NCBI GenBank assembly: GCA_963716455.1
Contig: CAVQTK010000003.1
Location: forward strand, 62,001 to 126,000
Direction of reading: 5' to 3'
Origin: CAVQTK01 sp963716455
GTDB lineage: Bacteria > Pseudomonadota > Gammaproteobacteria > Coxiellales > Coxiellaceae
DNA: 64,000 bases
Position numbers and translations under genes: made by a program. Of the stretch, positions 55,483-64,000 are shown in pieces (the first letter of the stretch is position 1; every line of letters begins with the position of its first letter). The notes under the pieces were generated by a model, which worked only from the letters and a program-made list of their open reading frames with translations, was not told where the DNA came from and made no database searches.

Positions 55483-56523
55483 CTAAGCGATCTGTTCTGT
55501 CATTATTTGTTTAAAAAAATTCCAGACTATTTCAGGTTTAATTGCTGCTAGACAAAGTGGTTCAGTATGAGTTTCATTTCCATAATTGCAATCATATTTA
55601 TAACACAGGGTGCAAGGAAAAGAAGAAATAAGATGTTGTTGATGCAAGCCTGTAGTCCCAATAAGTTTTACACTAGTGGATCCATAAAAGGTAACTGCAG
55701 GAACATTTAATGCAGCTGCTAGATGGCTCAGACCGGTATCACTGCAAACCGCTCCCTTTGATCCCTTAAGAATTTTCGCTTGTTCAGACAATGTACAAAA
55801 AGGTAGAACATAAGTGTTTGAATGTCCGGCAGCAATTTTTTCAGCACGTTGTTTTTCATTCGCATTTCCCCACGGTAATAACACATTCAGTCCTTCTTGT
55901 GCTGCATACTCTATAAGCTGATGCCAATGCGATTCTGGCCATAATTTTGATGACCAACTAGCATTATGAACGAACACCAGATAGGGTGTTGGCAAATCGA
56001 TTTTAAGAGAGGGGAACGGATAATCTGTAATACCGTAATCGGGTTGAGTGTCAGGGTATGGGTATTGAAGAATTTGTGCGAAAAGTAAACGTAGACGTTT
56101 AATTGCATGCATATCTTTATCAACAAAATAGGTTTTTTGATAAGCTATAGAAGAAACCCACGATTCACGTGCTGATTTTTTATCAAGACCATGTCGGGGG
56201 CCACGACTTAATAACATAGCGATGGCGCTTTTTAGTGAACTTTGACCATCTATTACCAAATCGTATTTTTCTTTGCGCAATGCAGTCAAAAATTGCGATA
56301 TTTCTCCATTTTTTATGGATTGATAAAAATTTTTCCGCCATTTTCTGTGAGCAGTGGGAATAATGTTTTTTACAGCGGGATGCCATAAAGCAACCTCAGA
56401 AAAATTTTTGTCTATTACCCAATCAAAGGAAATATTAGGAATTGCACGAGATGCATCGGTAAGTGCAGGTAATGCGTGGATCAAATCTCCCATGGAGGTT
56501 AATTTTACAAATAAGATATTCAT
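55483..56523 (-). CDS. waaC: Lipopolysaccharide heptosyltransferase I
   Basis: 346 residues. WaaC adds the first heptose to Kdo2-lipid A. GT9 motifs are visible: ILFVKLTSMGDLIHALPALT at the start, VIDGQSSLKSA, HNASWSSKLWPE and SDTGLSHLAAALNVPAVTFYG near 265. Length matches (about 320-345). It forms a minus-strand row with the 2OG oxygenase and the waaE-like gene, with one base between the first two, so probably an operon. The substrate sugar is made by hldE/hldD at 39.7-42.1 kb. Confidence 0.93.
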   Translation of the reverse strand: MNILFVKLTSMGDLIHALPALTDASRAIPNISFDWVIDKNFSEVALWHPAVKNIIPTAHRKWRKNFYQSIKNGEISQFLTALRKEKYDLVIDGQSSLKSAIAMLLSRGPRHGLDKKSARESWVSSIAYQKTYFVDKDMHAIKRLRLLFAQILQYPYPDTQPDYGITDYPFPSLKIDLPTPYLVFVHNASWSSKLWPESHWHQLIEYAAQEGLNVLLPWGNANEKQRAEKIAAGHSNTYVLPFCTLSEQAKILKGSKGAVCSDTGLSHLAAALNVPAVTFYGSTSVKLIGTTGLHQQHLISSFPCTLCYKYDCNYGNETHTEPLCLAAIKPEIVWNFFKQIMTEQIA

Positions 56524-56524
56524 C

Positions 56525-57160
56525 TTAATATTCTTCTTTTTTAATTAAACGTGGAAAAAAACGCTTAAACATAGCGGTTAAGCGATGATGATTTAAATGT
56601 TTGGTTAATGCTGCATCTCCTGATAAATAATTTAATTGTAAAGAATTACGTTTACCAATAAAAGGTTTATGTCCATGCCAGCCATTTGCAGTTACTTTAA
56701 AAATTAAACAACTACCCGCAAGAGGAGAAATCTCTTCAAAATAATCATCCAGTGAATCCTTACTATTTAATAACCGCAATTTCCCTTCGTTACTTTCCCA
56801 ATTGTTATTCATATAAAGCAAAACAGTAATAAGTTTGCTTTTGCTATCAGTGTGTATAAAACCATCTCGTTCAGTAGTAAAACCTCTTAAAGTCAACATA
56901 GTAGGTTTATTTTGTAAAGAGATAGCAAATTTTTCTGCAATAATTTGTCTTAAGGTGGGCCCTTCAAGTTCAGTTATAAGTTGCCGAAATAGTGAAGAAA
57001 ATTTTACTGATGAAGCAGGAATACTTCCGCGACTTGTAATCGATGGGAAATCTTTAACTAGTGCAGAAAGATGATGAGCATCGATAAAATTTGGAATTAT
57101 TAAGTACGGGAAAGGATCCTCTTTAATCGGAATTTGTTGCAAAGCGGTAAAATTAATCAT
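56525..57160 (-). CDS. 2-oxoglutarate/Fe(II)-dependent oxygenase
   Basis: 211 residues. A HxD...H iron triad (HTDSKSK at about 96 and GWHGHKPF at about 160) and the RNSLQLNY 2-oxoglutarate-binding segment fit the 2OG-Fe(II) superfamily. Such enzymes hydroxylate many substrates. Its place one base from waaC and 71 bases downstream of the waaE-like gene on the same strand suggests action on LPS core sugars or lipid, which is inference. Confidence 0.8.
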   Translation of the reverse strand: MINFTALQQIPIKEDPFPYLIIPNFIDAHHLSALVKDFPSITSRGSIPASSVKFSSLFRQLITELEGPTLRQIIAEKFAISLQNKPTMLTLRGFTTERDGFIHTDSKSKLITVLLYMNNNWESNEGKLRLLNSKDSLDDYFEEISPLAGSCLIFKVTANGWHGHKPFIGKRNSLQLNYLSGDAALTKHLNHHRLTAMFKRFFPRLIKKEEY

Positions 57161-57230
57161 GGACCCACTTTCTGATTGAATAAAGCACTATTTTAACATG
57201 CTTTTAAATTGTCAAACAAGTAGCTTACAG

Positions 57231-58001
57231 CTATGTTAAGGATTTCTGTTTAACAGATTTTAAACCTAAACGCCATAATTGCATATTTCTTGTGTAGCTA
57301 CTTCGAGTGCTCAGTATTGCAAACATAAAACCGATATATCCGTCGCGAAATCCCTGACGTAAAAGATAGGTTCTAAAGAAAGCCCATAAACTATTTACAT
57401 ATGCTTTGAATGGATTAGAGCGCCGCCCCTTGGAATGCCTTAATTGGGCGGTTAACAAAGCATAGATTTGCATTTGATTAGACCATTCCGTAATGGATCG
57501 ATAAGCATTATGTAAAAGAGGTTGTTGTAAATATCCCACCGGGCCGTTACTAATTACTTTTTCATGAACGATATCGTCAGTAAAACGGCCGCTTTCCCTG
57601 CAAAACAAACGTAATACCTTATCTTTTGCTGCATCTCCATAACGTTGAAATTTCCCGCAGTACATAGTTAAGCGTGGTAAATAAAATGCTTGGTAAGAGG
57701 TCATTTGAATAGCTTGTTGTATTTCATTTCGTAAGTGCTTAGTTACCCACTCATCTGCATCTAAAGATAACACCCAATCTCCGGAGGACATTTGAAGCGC
57801 ACGGTTTTTTTGCGGCCCATAGCCGGGCCAATCGGTAATATAGACTAATGAGGTATATTGACGACAAATACGAATGGTTTCATCAGTACTGCCTGAATCA
57901 AGAACAATAATTTCGTCTGCCCAGGAGTAAACTGAACGTAAACAACGGCCAATATTATGAGCTTCGTTTTTCGCGATGATAATAACGCTAAGTTTAGGCA
58001 T
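57231..58001 (-). CDS. Family 2 glycosyltransferase, WaaE/KdtX-like
   Basis: 256 residues. LSVIIIAKNEAHNIGRCLRS, VLDSGSTDETIRI and SLDADEWVT are the GT2 donor-binding motifs; the C-terminal part fits the LPS core beta-glucosyltransferase WaaE (KdtX). It probably adds glucose to the inner-core heptose, in agreement with the neighbouring waaC. Weak Shine-Dalgarno sequence; the gene faces away from phrB. Confidence 0.88.
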   Translation of the reverse strand: MPKLSVIIIAKNEAHNIGRCLRSVYSWADEIIVLDSGSTDETIRICRQYTSLVYITDWPGYGPQKNRALQMSSGDWVLSLDADEWVTKHLRNEIQQAIQMTSYQAFYLPRLTMYCGKFQRYGDAAKDKVLRLFCRESGRFTDDIVHEKVISNGPVGYLQQPLLHNAYRSITEWSNQMQIYALLTAQLRHSKGRRSNPFKAYVNSLWAFFRTYLLRQGFRDGYIGFMFAILSTRSSYTRNMQLWRLGLKSVKQKSLT

Positions 58002-58121
58002 GGTTCTATGGTTTCAAAAAAACATTGTAAGGTCAAGAACTGGAATCTAATGTACATTTCTTTTTACGTGCAATTGCTATAAATTTATATCCTGTAAAGT
58101 CCGGATGATATGGAAATACCT

Positions 58122-59555
58122 ATGACTGTAGCTTTGTATTGGTTTCGTCAAGATTTGCGTTTAGCGGACAACCCTGCCTTGTGGTCTGCAGTTCAAGAAA
58201 ATACTGCATTTATTCCCATTTATATTTTTGATGAAGACATCGCTTGGTCTTTAGGACGCGCACAGCATTGGTGGTTACACCACAGCTTGAAGAGTCTGCA
58301 AAATGAGCTTCTTCGCCAAAAAATCGTTTTGGTATTACGCAAAGGTCAAGCCTTACCTATTATCACTGAAATAGTACAAAGTCATGCAATTTCTTCTGTA
58401 TATTGGAATCGATGCTATGAACCGGCTAGACGTAAACTAGATGATAAAATACATGCGCTGTTAATAGGGAAAGGAATTGCCGTGCATCGTTTTAATGGGA
58501 GTTTGTTGCATGAGCCATCTGATATTTTTAACCAAAAAAAAAATTATTTTAAGGTTTTTTCTCCTTATTGGCGCAATTGCATAACCCGCGATAATATTCG
58601 CGCTTTGTTTCCCGTGCCTACCTTTAAAAAAACCGTTGTGATAGCAAGTGATAGTCTAAAGAAATGGAATTTATTACCTAAAAGTCCTGATTGGACACAA
58701 GGTTTTGCCAAAAAGTGGCGGCCTGGGGAAGCTAATGCGCATCGCTTGTTAAAAGATTTTTTAGCAAATGATTTGCAAGGCTATGAGCACAATCGTGATT
58801 GTCCTTATCTTAGAGGCGCCTCGCATCTTTCTCCTTATTTACATTTTGGAGAAATTAGTCCGGTGCAAATTTGGTATGCTGTACAAGATATAATGTGTCA
58901 TGGGCAAAGCAAGTTTCGTTCTGCCGAACGTTATTTAATGGAATTAGGATGGCGAGAGTTTGCTTATTATTGGTTGTTTCATTTTCCGGATTTCCCGAAA
59001 GATAATTTTCGCCCTGAATTTAATAATTTTTCTTGGCAAACCAATGCAAAATTTTTAAAAGCTTGGCAACGAGGACAAACAGGTTACCCGATTGTCGATG
59101 CAGGTATGAGCGAACTTTGGTCCACAGGTTATATGCACAATCGTGTGCGAATGATAGTGGCTTCGTTTTTAACTAAAGATCTACTCATTGATTGGCGCGA
59201 AGGCCAGAATTGGTTTTGGCATACATTATTGGATGCGGATTTAGCCAACAATTCATTTAACTGGCAATGGGTGGCAGGTTGTGGAGCTGATGCAGCTCCT
59301 TACTTTCGGATCTTTAATCCTGTTTTACAGGGAGAAAAATTCGATCCTCAAGGAACTTATGTGAAAAATTGGTTACCGAAATTAAAATTATTACCTTCCA
59401 CTTATGTGCACAAACCCTGGTTGGCTTCGGTAAAAATATTAAGTCAAGCCAACCTTGAGCTAGGAATCGATTATCCATTACCTATTGTGGATCATGCTCA
59501 GGCTCGACAAAGAGCTTTATATTATTTTCAACAGCTAAAAAATTCTCATGAATAA
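58122..59555 (+). CDS. phrB: Deoxyribodipyrimidine photolyase
   Basis: 477 residues. PhrB repairs UV-made pyrimidine dimers with light, using FAD and an antenna pigment. ALYWFRQDLRLADNPAL marks the N-terminal Rossmann domain; the FAD domain has GEISPVQIWYAVQD, DAGMSELWSTGYMHNRVRM and ANNSFNWQWVAGCGADAAPYFR, with the conserved Trp chain. The start at 58122 leaves the usual N-terminus; an ATG four codons earlier is possible. Confidence 0.95.
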   Translation: MTVALYWFRQDLRLADNPALWSAVQENTAFIPIYIFDEDIAWSLGRAQHWWLHHSLKSLQNELLRQKIVLVLRKGQALPIITEIVQSHAISSVYWNRCYEPARRKLDDKIHALLIGKGIAVHRFNGSLLHEPSDIFNQKKNYFKVFSPYWRNCITRDNIRALFPVPTFKKTVVIASDSLKKWNLLPKSPDWTQGFAKKWRPGEANAHRLLKDFLANDLQGYEHNRDCPYLRGASHLSPYLHFGEISPVQIWYAVQDIMCHGQSKFRSAERYLMELGWREFAYYWLFHFPDFPKDNFRPEFNNFSWQTNAKFLKAWQRGQTGYPIVDAGMSELWSTGYMHNRVRMIVASFLTKDLLIDWREGQNWFWHTLLDADLANNSFNWQWVAGCGADAAPYFRIFNPVLQGEKFDPQGTYVKNWLPKLKLLPSTYVHKPWLASVKILSQANLELGIDYPLPIVDHAQARQRALYYFQQLKNSHE

Positions 59556-61195
59556 GTCATTTTTTGACTATTTAATAATGCACTTACTTGAGGTGATATA
59601 GTCTGTGCAGTTGCAAGTGTAAAAAAAGAAATAGTAGTAGGGCTATAACTAAATGTATCGGGATACAGCGTTGGCATAGAATACGAAAAAACGGGCATAG
59701 TAGATAAAACGAGTGACGTTCCTTGCTTTAAAGCACGTAATTGAGAGACTTGGAGTTTTAAGAAATTTATTTGGTAAATTAAATCTTCAATTAGATGTTT
59801 ATCTAATAGTTTTTGGCTGCGGAGCCCCTTTAATTCTTGTAGTACTATTTCAGATTTATACAGTTCAATTTCAGCACTAGGCTGTAATGTATGATTAGGT
59901 TCAGCTGATTTTTTAATTTTAACTAAATCGGGATGTTTAGGGCTTTCCACAGCTTTAATTTTTTTCTGCTCGCTAATTTCCTTTTGAATTTTTGCCTCTT
60001 TTTCCAGGCTGGTCGATAAATTTAATTCAAGTTGCTTAATTTTAGAAGTCAAAGCTTGATTTTCAAGTTCTAAATTGGTTATTGTCTGATCTTTTTCACT
60101 TAGGCTGTCATGATAAGTTTTTATTAGTTTCTCCAGTTCTAGTGGTTGTTGATTATCGTTCTGCTGTTTTGATTCCTTTAATTTTTGATTTAGATTAGTC
60201 AAATTCGTTATTTCCTTTTTTCTACTGATTTCTGATTTTGACTTTTCCTCCAATTTGTCCTGTATTTGGATATTTTTATTTCGACTATCGATTAATTTGG
60301 TTTCAAGCTGATGCAATGTATCTTTCGTTCGTTTAGCTTCCTTTTCCTTTTTCAAGTTAATCTGTTTTTTGTAATTTAGCCGGCTTTGTGCGACAGCTTG
60401 ATCTTTTTTTAGTATGTCTTGCCAATTTTTTTTGGCGGTATCATTGGACAGATTTTCTACACAAGATCTTATTGCCATAAATTTATCTTCAACAAATGCG
60501 GAAATTGATTTATCCGCTAGATCGGCGCAATAAAACTCAAATAAATGACAATCCACATCGTAAAAATATATTTGAATTAAATATTGGTTAAAATTATCGT
60601 TATTCGTTAGTGAAGTGAAGTTTTCTGAATGGAGTTGAAGAAAATTATAGGTGGTTAAAATTTTTTGTTGCGTCTCTTTTAAATTTCCAACTTTCCAGAA
60701 GCTTCCTATGGATATGGTGTGTAAAAAAAGGTATTTTAAAAATTCATTACTAGTAATATAAATATCAGAGGCTCTTTCGAAAAAGAATTTTTCAATATTT
60801 AAAAAATTCTTTTCCGAACTAGATTCATTAATGATTTGGCAACAAAGATCCGCAATTTTTATGACATTAACGGAGGTGTTAACGAATTCTTCTTTAACAA
60901 GCTTGACACTGGGGATTTGCTTTTCATCTAATTTCTCAATTTCAAAGCTGATATGCAGACAAACCGTTTGCAATAACTCTAATTTTCCTTTTTCTAACGC
61001 CTTCTCTTTGCTTTTCAGCTCTGATTCAACAGCTTGCACATCGGATTGTAGTATCTTTGATTTTAAAATTTCAGTTTCTTGTATACGTAATGCAAGAGAT
61101 GGATCGGTGGTTTTTTTGGTAGTTTGGGTATGTTTCACCTCCTGCTTAAGGGATTGTAATTTGTTTCTTTTTTTTTGACGAACTTTCTTCTTCAT
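59546..61195 (-). CDS. Long coiled-coil protein, effector-like
   Basis: 549 residues. The first 30 residues are very basic (KKKVRQKKRNKLQSLKQEVK); residues about 30-80 and 250-470 are long coiled coils (Lys/Glu/Gln/Leu heptads). Residues about 100-250 look globular and helical. The last 45 are Ser/Thr/Tyr-rich and hydrophobic (FSYSMPTLYPDTFSYSPTTI). No signal peptide. GGAAAGG precedes the ATG at 61195. Overlaps the end of phrB by ten bases. No family recognised; the shape is common among effectors of intracellular bacteria. Confidence 0.6.
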   Translation of the reverse strand: MKKKVRQKKRNKLQSLKQEVKHTQTTKKTTDPSLALRIQETEILKSKILQSDVQAVESELKSKEKALEKGKLELLQTVCLHISFEIEKLDEKQIPSVKLVKEEFVNTSVNVIKIADLCCQIINESSSEKNFLNIEKFFFERASDIYITSNEFLKYLFLHTISIGSFWKVGNLKETQQKILTTYNFLQLHSENFTSLTNNDNFNQYLIQIYFYDVDCHLFEFYCADLADKSISAFVEDKFMAIRSCVENLSNDTAKKNWQDILKKDQAVAQSRLNYKKQINLKKEKEAKRTKDTLHQLETKLIDSRNKNIQIQDKLEEKSKSEISRKKEITNLTNLNQKLKESKQQNDNQQPLELEKLIKTYHDSLSEKDQTITNLELENQALTSKIKQLELNLSTSLEKEAKIQKEISEQKKIKAVESPKHPDLVKIKKSAEPNHTLQPSAEIELYKSEIVLQELKGLRSQKLLDKHLIEDLIYQINFLKLQVSQLRALKQGTSLVLSTMPVFSYSMPTLYPDTFSYSPTTISFFTLATAQTISPQVSALLNSQKMTYS

Positions 61196-61699
61196 ATGTA
61201 CCTTTCCCATCCAAAATAAATATGGAATTTTACAAATTTATAGCATAGATGTCAATTTCCTATCTTAATTTATAACCAAAGGTGCAAATAAATGAGTACT
61301 GGAGAAAGTTAAAGATAAGCAAAAAATAATGTTGCTCGATACTGAAAAGGTAATTTGCAGTGAAAGAAAAACTTATGTTAAAATAGAGTTATGCCCCTAG
61401 AAAAATTTTACGAGAGGGGTTGTCTAGTGTGTCTACCTGAATTTCTGAGTTGCACAATAAAAATAAAATGAATTAGTATATTTAATGATTTTTAACCCAG
61501 CCGAGGGCCGTGGTGATATTGTGCAATGAAAAATTCAAGGAGGAGAGAAATGCGGTCTTTCCCTTTGGCCGCGCCAGCGAACTGGATTCGCAGAGCGAAA
61601 TCTAACGGAGAAAATAGAAACCGGCAAACCACGGTTATTTATTTTTAAATGATTTCCAAGGTAGTTGAAATAAGAGTAGTTCAAGAAATAGAGGTGCTT
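61196..61699. other. Non-coding region before the cyclopropane synthase gene
   Basis: About 500 bases with no supported gene. The stretch 61555-61610 is GC-richer than its surroundings (GGCCGCGCCAGCGAACTGG) and might be a remnant of a repeat. A weak GAGGTG at 61691 precedes the next start. Confidence 0.4.
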
Positions 61700-62831
61700 A
61701 TGGATAAAACTCACCCTATAGCTCAAATCCTTGCAAAAGCAGATATAGAAATAAATGGATCCCGTCCCTGGGACATGCAAATTATTGAGCCTCGAGTATT
61801 TAGTTGGATTCTCCGTGAACCCTCATTAGGATCAGGTGAAAGCTACATGGAAGGGTGGTGGAGCTGTCAACTGCTTGACGATTTTTTTTTCCGCCTCATG
61901 CGCAATATAAAAATAGAAGATCTTTATAAAAATTCTCGGTTCTTATTTTCTTTTTTTAAAAATTTTTTTTTAAACCCACAGTCGTATCAGAAGTCTCAAT
62001 GTGTTGCCGAGCAACATTATAATTTAGGAAATAATTTATTTAGAGCTATGTTGGGTGAAACCATGGCTTATACTTGTGGTTATTGGAAAAATGTCCATAC
62101 CCTTGATCAAGCGCAATTTGCAAAATATGAGCTGGTTTGTCAAAAATTACAATTTCAGCCTGGAGAAAATATATTAGAGTTAGGATGTGGATTTGGTGGA
62201 TTTGCTAAATATGCGGCAGAAAAATATGGTGTTAACATTGTTTCAGTTAATATTTCTTCAGAACAAGTACGTTATGCTAGAGAAATATGTAAAGGTTTAT
62301 CCGTGAAAATTGTAGAAAGTGATTATCCGTGAGACTGAACTCTATAATCCTCAGGCAATGAAATTTGATAAAGTTGTTAGTATTGGTTTATGTGAGCACG
62401 TTGGTTATAAGAACTATAAGCGTTTATTCAAAATAGTTCTTAGCAACATGAAACCTGATGGGTTATTTTTGCTGCATACTATTGGCAAAAACCATTCCAT
62501 TGATTTTTGTGATCCATGGATTCAAAAATATGTTTTTCCGCAAGGTGTCCTTCCTACTATTCAAGTTCTGGGTCGGGCTTCTGAGCCTTATTTTATAATA
62601 GAAGACATTCACAATTTTGGTGCAGATTATGATAAAACATTGATGGCATGGTATGAAAATTTTAAAGCCAATTGGCATGAATTAAAATCCTGTTATGATG
62701 AAAAATTCTATCGCATGTGGTGTTATTACTTATTATCTTGTGCAGGAGGATTTCGTGCTCGATCAAATCAATTATTTCAAATAGTATTTTCTCCAAAGGG
62801 AGTAATCAATGGATATATTAGTATCCGCTAA
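61700..62831 (+). pseudogene. Cyclopropane-fatty-acyl-phospholipid synthase-like, frameshifted
   Basis: CFA synthases and their relatives use SAM to methylate or cyclopropanate the double bonds of membrane fatty acids. The N-terminal half (LGSGESYMEGWWSC, EQHYNLGNNLF, ELGCGFGGFAKYAAEKYGV) is in one frame to 62332; the second half (VVSIGLCEHVGYKNYKRLF, LHTIGKNHSIDFCDPWI, HNFGADYDKTLMAWYENF) is in another. Dropping one C from TATCCGTG near 62326 joins them as DYRETELYN. So a single inserted base breaks an otherwise complete gene. It overlaps the FAD gene by 23 bases. The ATG at 61700 gives the usual N-terminus. Confidence 0.85.
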
Positions 62832-64000
62832 GAATCGGCAAGAGCAGCAATACCACACAGAGTATTGTAAAAAAAAATTATTATTGCTTAATCGATTAAA
62901 AGGTGAAGGTCAATCTAGTCATACTTTGCGTCTCAAAAAGAAAACTTCTAATTTATTTCGTCATCGCCATAACATTCAAACTAAGTGGTTGAATTTACAA
63001 GAATTTAATAAAGTTATTAAAGTAGATGCACAAAATCTTATTGTTGAAGTAGAAGGGTTAACTACTTATGAAGATTTAGTTAAGGTAACCCTGAACTATC
63101 ATTGTTTGCCGGCCATCGTTCCAGAACTTAAATCGATTACCGTGGGGGGGGCCATTGCTGGTCTTGGCGCAGAATCTTCTTCATTTAAATATGGTTGGGT
63201 GCATGAAACTGTAACAGAGTTAGAAGTGTTATTAGCCCATGGTGAAGTAGTGGTTTGTTCTCCGGATAATGCTTTTAGTGATTTGTTTTATGCTTTACCA
63301 GGTTCCTATGGCACATTGGGGTATATCTTAAAAGCTAAAATTAGGTTAATGAATGTTAAACCTTATATTAAGTTAACTCGATGGCATTTTGTAAACCCAC
63401 AAGCTTATTTTGATAAGCTAGCAGAATTAGTTTCACCTGACCCAACTAAACTTCCATTAGATTATGTTGATGGAACAATCTTGGGTGATGACATGTATAT
63501 TACGATTGGGAGTTTTGTCGAACAAGCTCCTTATGTTAGCAATTATAAATATATGCATATTTATTACAAGTCCATTGCTGAGAAAAAAGAGGATTATTTA
63601 ACTACCTTAGATTACATTTGGCGATGGGATACCGACTGGTTTTGGTGTTCAAAATATTTTTTAATGCAAAATTATATTTTCCGACTTCTTTTAGGTAAAT
63701 TTATGCTTAGATCAACCATTTATTGGAAAATTATGCATTTAGTTAATACACATCCATTAATAAAGCATGTTGCTAATTTGTTTGGCCAAAAAATGGAAAC
63801 GATTATACAGGATTTACAAATACCAATAGATCATGCGGTCGATTTTTATCAATTTTTCAAAAATGAAATTGGCATAGACCCTATTTTAATCGCCCCTTTG
63901 CGATCATCGGCTCCTAGTTTAGCAAATTTTGATTTTTGTCCAATCGAAAAGAATAAACTATATGTAAATTTTGGCGCCTATGGGAATTTTATTCCTTCTA
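62809..64000 (+). CDS. FAD-binding oxidoreductase, DHCR24/Diminuto-like (partial, runs off the end)
   Basis: About 397 codons are visible and the gene continues beyond the window. AGGGAG lies nine bases before the ATG at 62809, inside the end of the cyclopropane synthase gene. The FAD_binding_4 (VAO) fold is seen in VEGLTTYEDLVKVTLNYHC, the GGAIAGLGAES flavin segment and ALPGSYGTLGYI. Relatives reduce double bonds in sterols or fatty acids. Placed after a CFA-like methyltransferase it could reduce a methylene intermediate to a methyl branch, as in the BfaA/BfaB (Tms) systems; this is inference. Confidence 0.8.
   Translation, partial: MDILVSAKNRQEQQYHTEYCKKKLLLLNRLKGEGQSSHTLRLKKKTSNLFRHRHNIQTKWLNLQEFNKVIKVDAQNLIVEVEGLTTYEDLVKVTLNYHCLPAIVPELKSITVGGAIAGLGAESSSFKYGWVHETVTELEVLLAHGEVVVCSPDNAFSDLFYALPGSYGTLGYILKAKIRLMNVKPYIKLTRWHFVNPQAYFDKLAELVSPDPTKLPLDYVDGTILGDDMYITIGSFVEQAPYVSNYKYMHIYYKSIAEKKEDYLTTLDYIWRWDTDWFWCSKYFLMQNYIFRLLLGKFMLRSTIYWKIMHLVNTHPLIKHVANLFGQKMETIIQDLQIPIDHAVDFYQFFKNEIGIDPILIAPLRSSAPSLANFDFCPIEKNKLYVNFGAYGNFIPS

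Noticed and set aside
61535..61780. 81-codon minus-strand open frame
   Set aside because: No start signal and it overlaps the start of the cyclopropane synthase gene.

Overview
The window is an AT-rich stretch of a gammaproteobacterial chromosome. The order surE-nlpD-rpoS, the heptose/Kdo LPS core genes, the gshA-gshB pair of the short proteobacterial type and several large effector-like proteins (ankyrin, coiled-coil, membrane-hairpin) suggest an intracellular, host-associated member of the Legionellales or a relative (Coxiella/Legionella/Aquicella type). This placement is inferred from gene content only.

Region by region. 1-7455: the 3' part of a very long gene for a Gly-Gly-X repeat protein (PGRS-like), with about 34 repeat units visible, interrupted by about six frameshifts in the first 3 kb. 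7.5-9.0 kb: a HAD-type phosphatase and a small degenerate fragment. 9.0-12.7 kb: a Fur-type operon for ferrous/ferric iron uptake of the FtrABCD/P19-FTR1 class; its FTR1 permease carries a frameshift. 12.9-18.2 kb: an EamA exporter and a trehalose module (fused OtsA-OtsB plus a GH15 hydrolase). 18.3-31.4 kb: housekeeping genes (parE, waaA, tolC, hemL, rubredoxin, hemJ, erpA, rsmJ, gshB, gshA, djlA, tsaC, rdgB). 31.4-37.2 kb: two pseudopilins, an aminopeptidase P, surE, nlpD, rpoS and a zinc-finger protein. 37.2-42.1 kb: LPS genes (O-antigen ligase-like, a glycosyl/glycerophosphotransferase-like protein, hldE, hldD). 42.2-55.4 kb: an accessory island with a PIN-like protein, a broken Rpn nuclease, an MscS channel and several long proteins of no recognised family. 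55.5-58.0 kb: waaC, a 2OG-Fe(II) oxygenase and a waaE-like glycosyltransferase. 58.1-64 kb: phrB, a coiled-coil protein, a frameshifted cyclopropane synthase and a DHCR24-like FAD oxidoreductase running off the end.

Repeats and decay. Three copies of a roughly 172-174 bp palindromic element with GGGTCTGTTGAC ends, flanked by TA, lie at 12.7, 21.9 and 39.5 kb; the core is inverted between copies, and one copy supplies the stop codon of tolC. A separate 178 bp palindrome sits between the trehalose genes. GC-rich CTTG-loop hairpins recur. Single-base frameshifts interrupt FTR1, gshA, rpn, cfa, the glycine-repeat gene and two island genes. Either the genome is decaying, as host-restricted bacteria do, or the assembly carries indel errors. 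The sequence alone cannot decide which.

How the genes work together. Iron import (ftr-like) feeds haem (hemL, hemJ) and Fe-S (erpA) functions. gshA/gshB make glutathione. hldE, hldD, waaA, waaC, the waaE-like and the waaL-like genes cover inner-core assembly and ligation of LPS. rpoS, trehalose synthesis and MscS are stationary-phase and osmotic stress functions.
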